A DNA stretch of 5,773 nt from positions 1 through 5,773 of the forward strand of contig DCUY01000081.1 in NCBI GenBank assembly GCA_002327905.1, read 5' to 3'. Position 1 is the stretch's first letter. Every line of letters starts with the position of its first letter. The DNA is from Caldifarciminota bacterium UBA2202. GTDB lineage: Bacteria; Hydrothermota; 32-111. Of the stretch, positions 5,754-5,773 are shown piece by piece. The notes under the pieces were generated by a model. The model made no database searches, was not told where the DNA came from, and saw only the letters and a list, made by a program, of their open reading frames with translations. Both the position numbers and the translations under genes were made by a program.

Positions 5754-5773
5754 AAGATTTAGCGGCGGGGGTG

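Overview
The window comes from an AT-rich bacterial genome, most likely an environmental or candidate-phylum lineage. The coding sequences are A/T-rich with many Lys, Ile and Asn codons, while the gaps between operons carry G/C-rich short tandem repeats of 7-8 bases (GCCGTAT, GCCGTGA, GCTGGTGA, ATACGGA). Such intergenic micro-repeats are reminiscent of groundwater candidate phyla (for example Omnitrophota-like genomes), but I cannot assign the taxon from this window.

Layout. Bases 1-291 hold a heptamer repeat array, an A-rich stretch that keeps the 7-base period, a consensus sigma-70 promoter (TTGACA, 17-base spacer, TATAAT) and a 12-base inverted repeat ending at the first start codon. Bases 292-1874 are a two-gene abiEi-abiEii operon, a type IV AbiE toxin-antitoxin / abortive-infection system whose genes overlap by 4 bases. 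Bases 1875-2307 contain no convincing gene. They hold a second short heptamer array, three copies of an octamer, and a second consensus promoter (TTGACA, 16-base spacer, TATAAT). That promoter and its downstream flank are a diverged copy of the abiE control region.

Bases 2308-5559 are a tightly packed three-gene operon (gaps of 1 and 2 bases) encoding the complete CapE-CapF-CapG (FnlABC / WbjBCD) route from UDP-GlcNAc to UDP-N-acetyl-L-fucosamine, a precursor for capsule or O-antigen. Bases 5560-5628 hold nothing I recognise. Bases 5629-5691 encode the last ~20 residues of a left-handed beta-helix (hexapeptide-repeat) sugar acyltransferase with no gene body upstream. This remnant reads in frame into a third heptamer array, in the opposite orientation to the first two, which runs to near the window end.

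How the parts fit. The three sugar-nucleotide genes supply one activated sugar, and the acyltransferase remnant suggests the window lies inside or at the edge of a surface-polysaccharide cluster. The AbiE module sits just upstream as a probable defence/TA insertion, bounded by repeat arrays. The points most worth a second look are the duplicated abiE-type promoter/operator in front of the sugar operon, an Asp-to-Asn substitution in the nucleotidyltransferase motif of the toxin, and the acyltransferase tail fused to a heptamer array.
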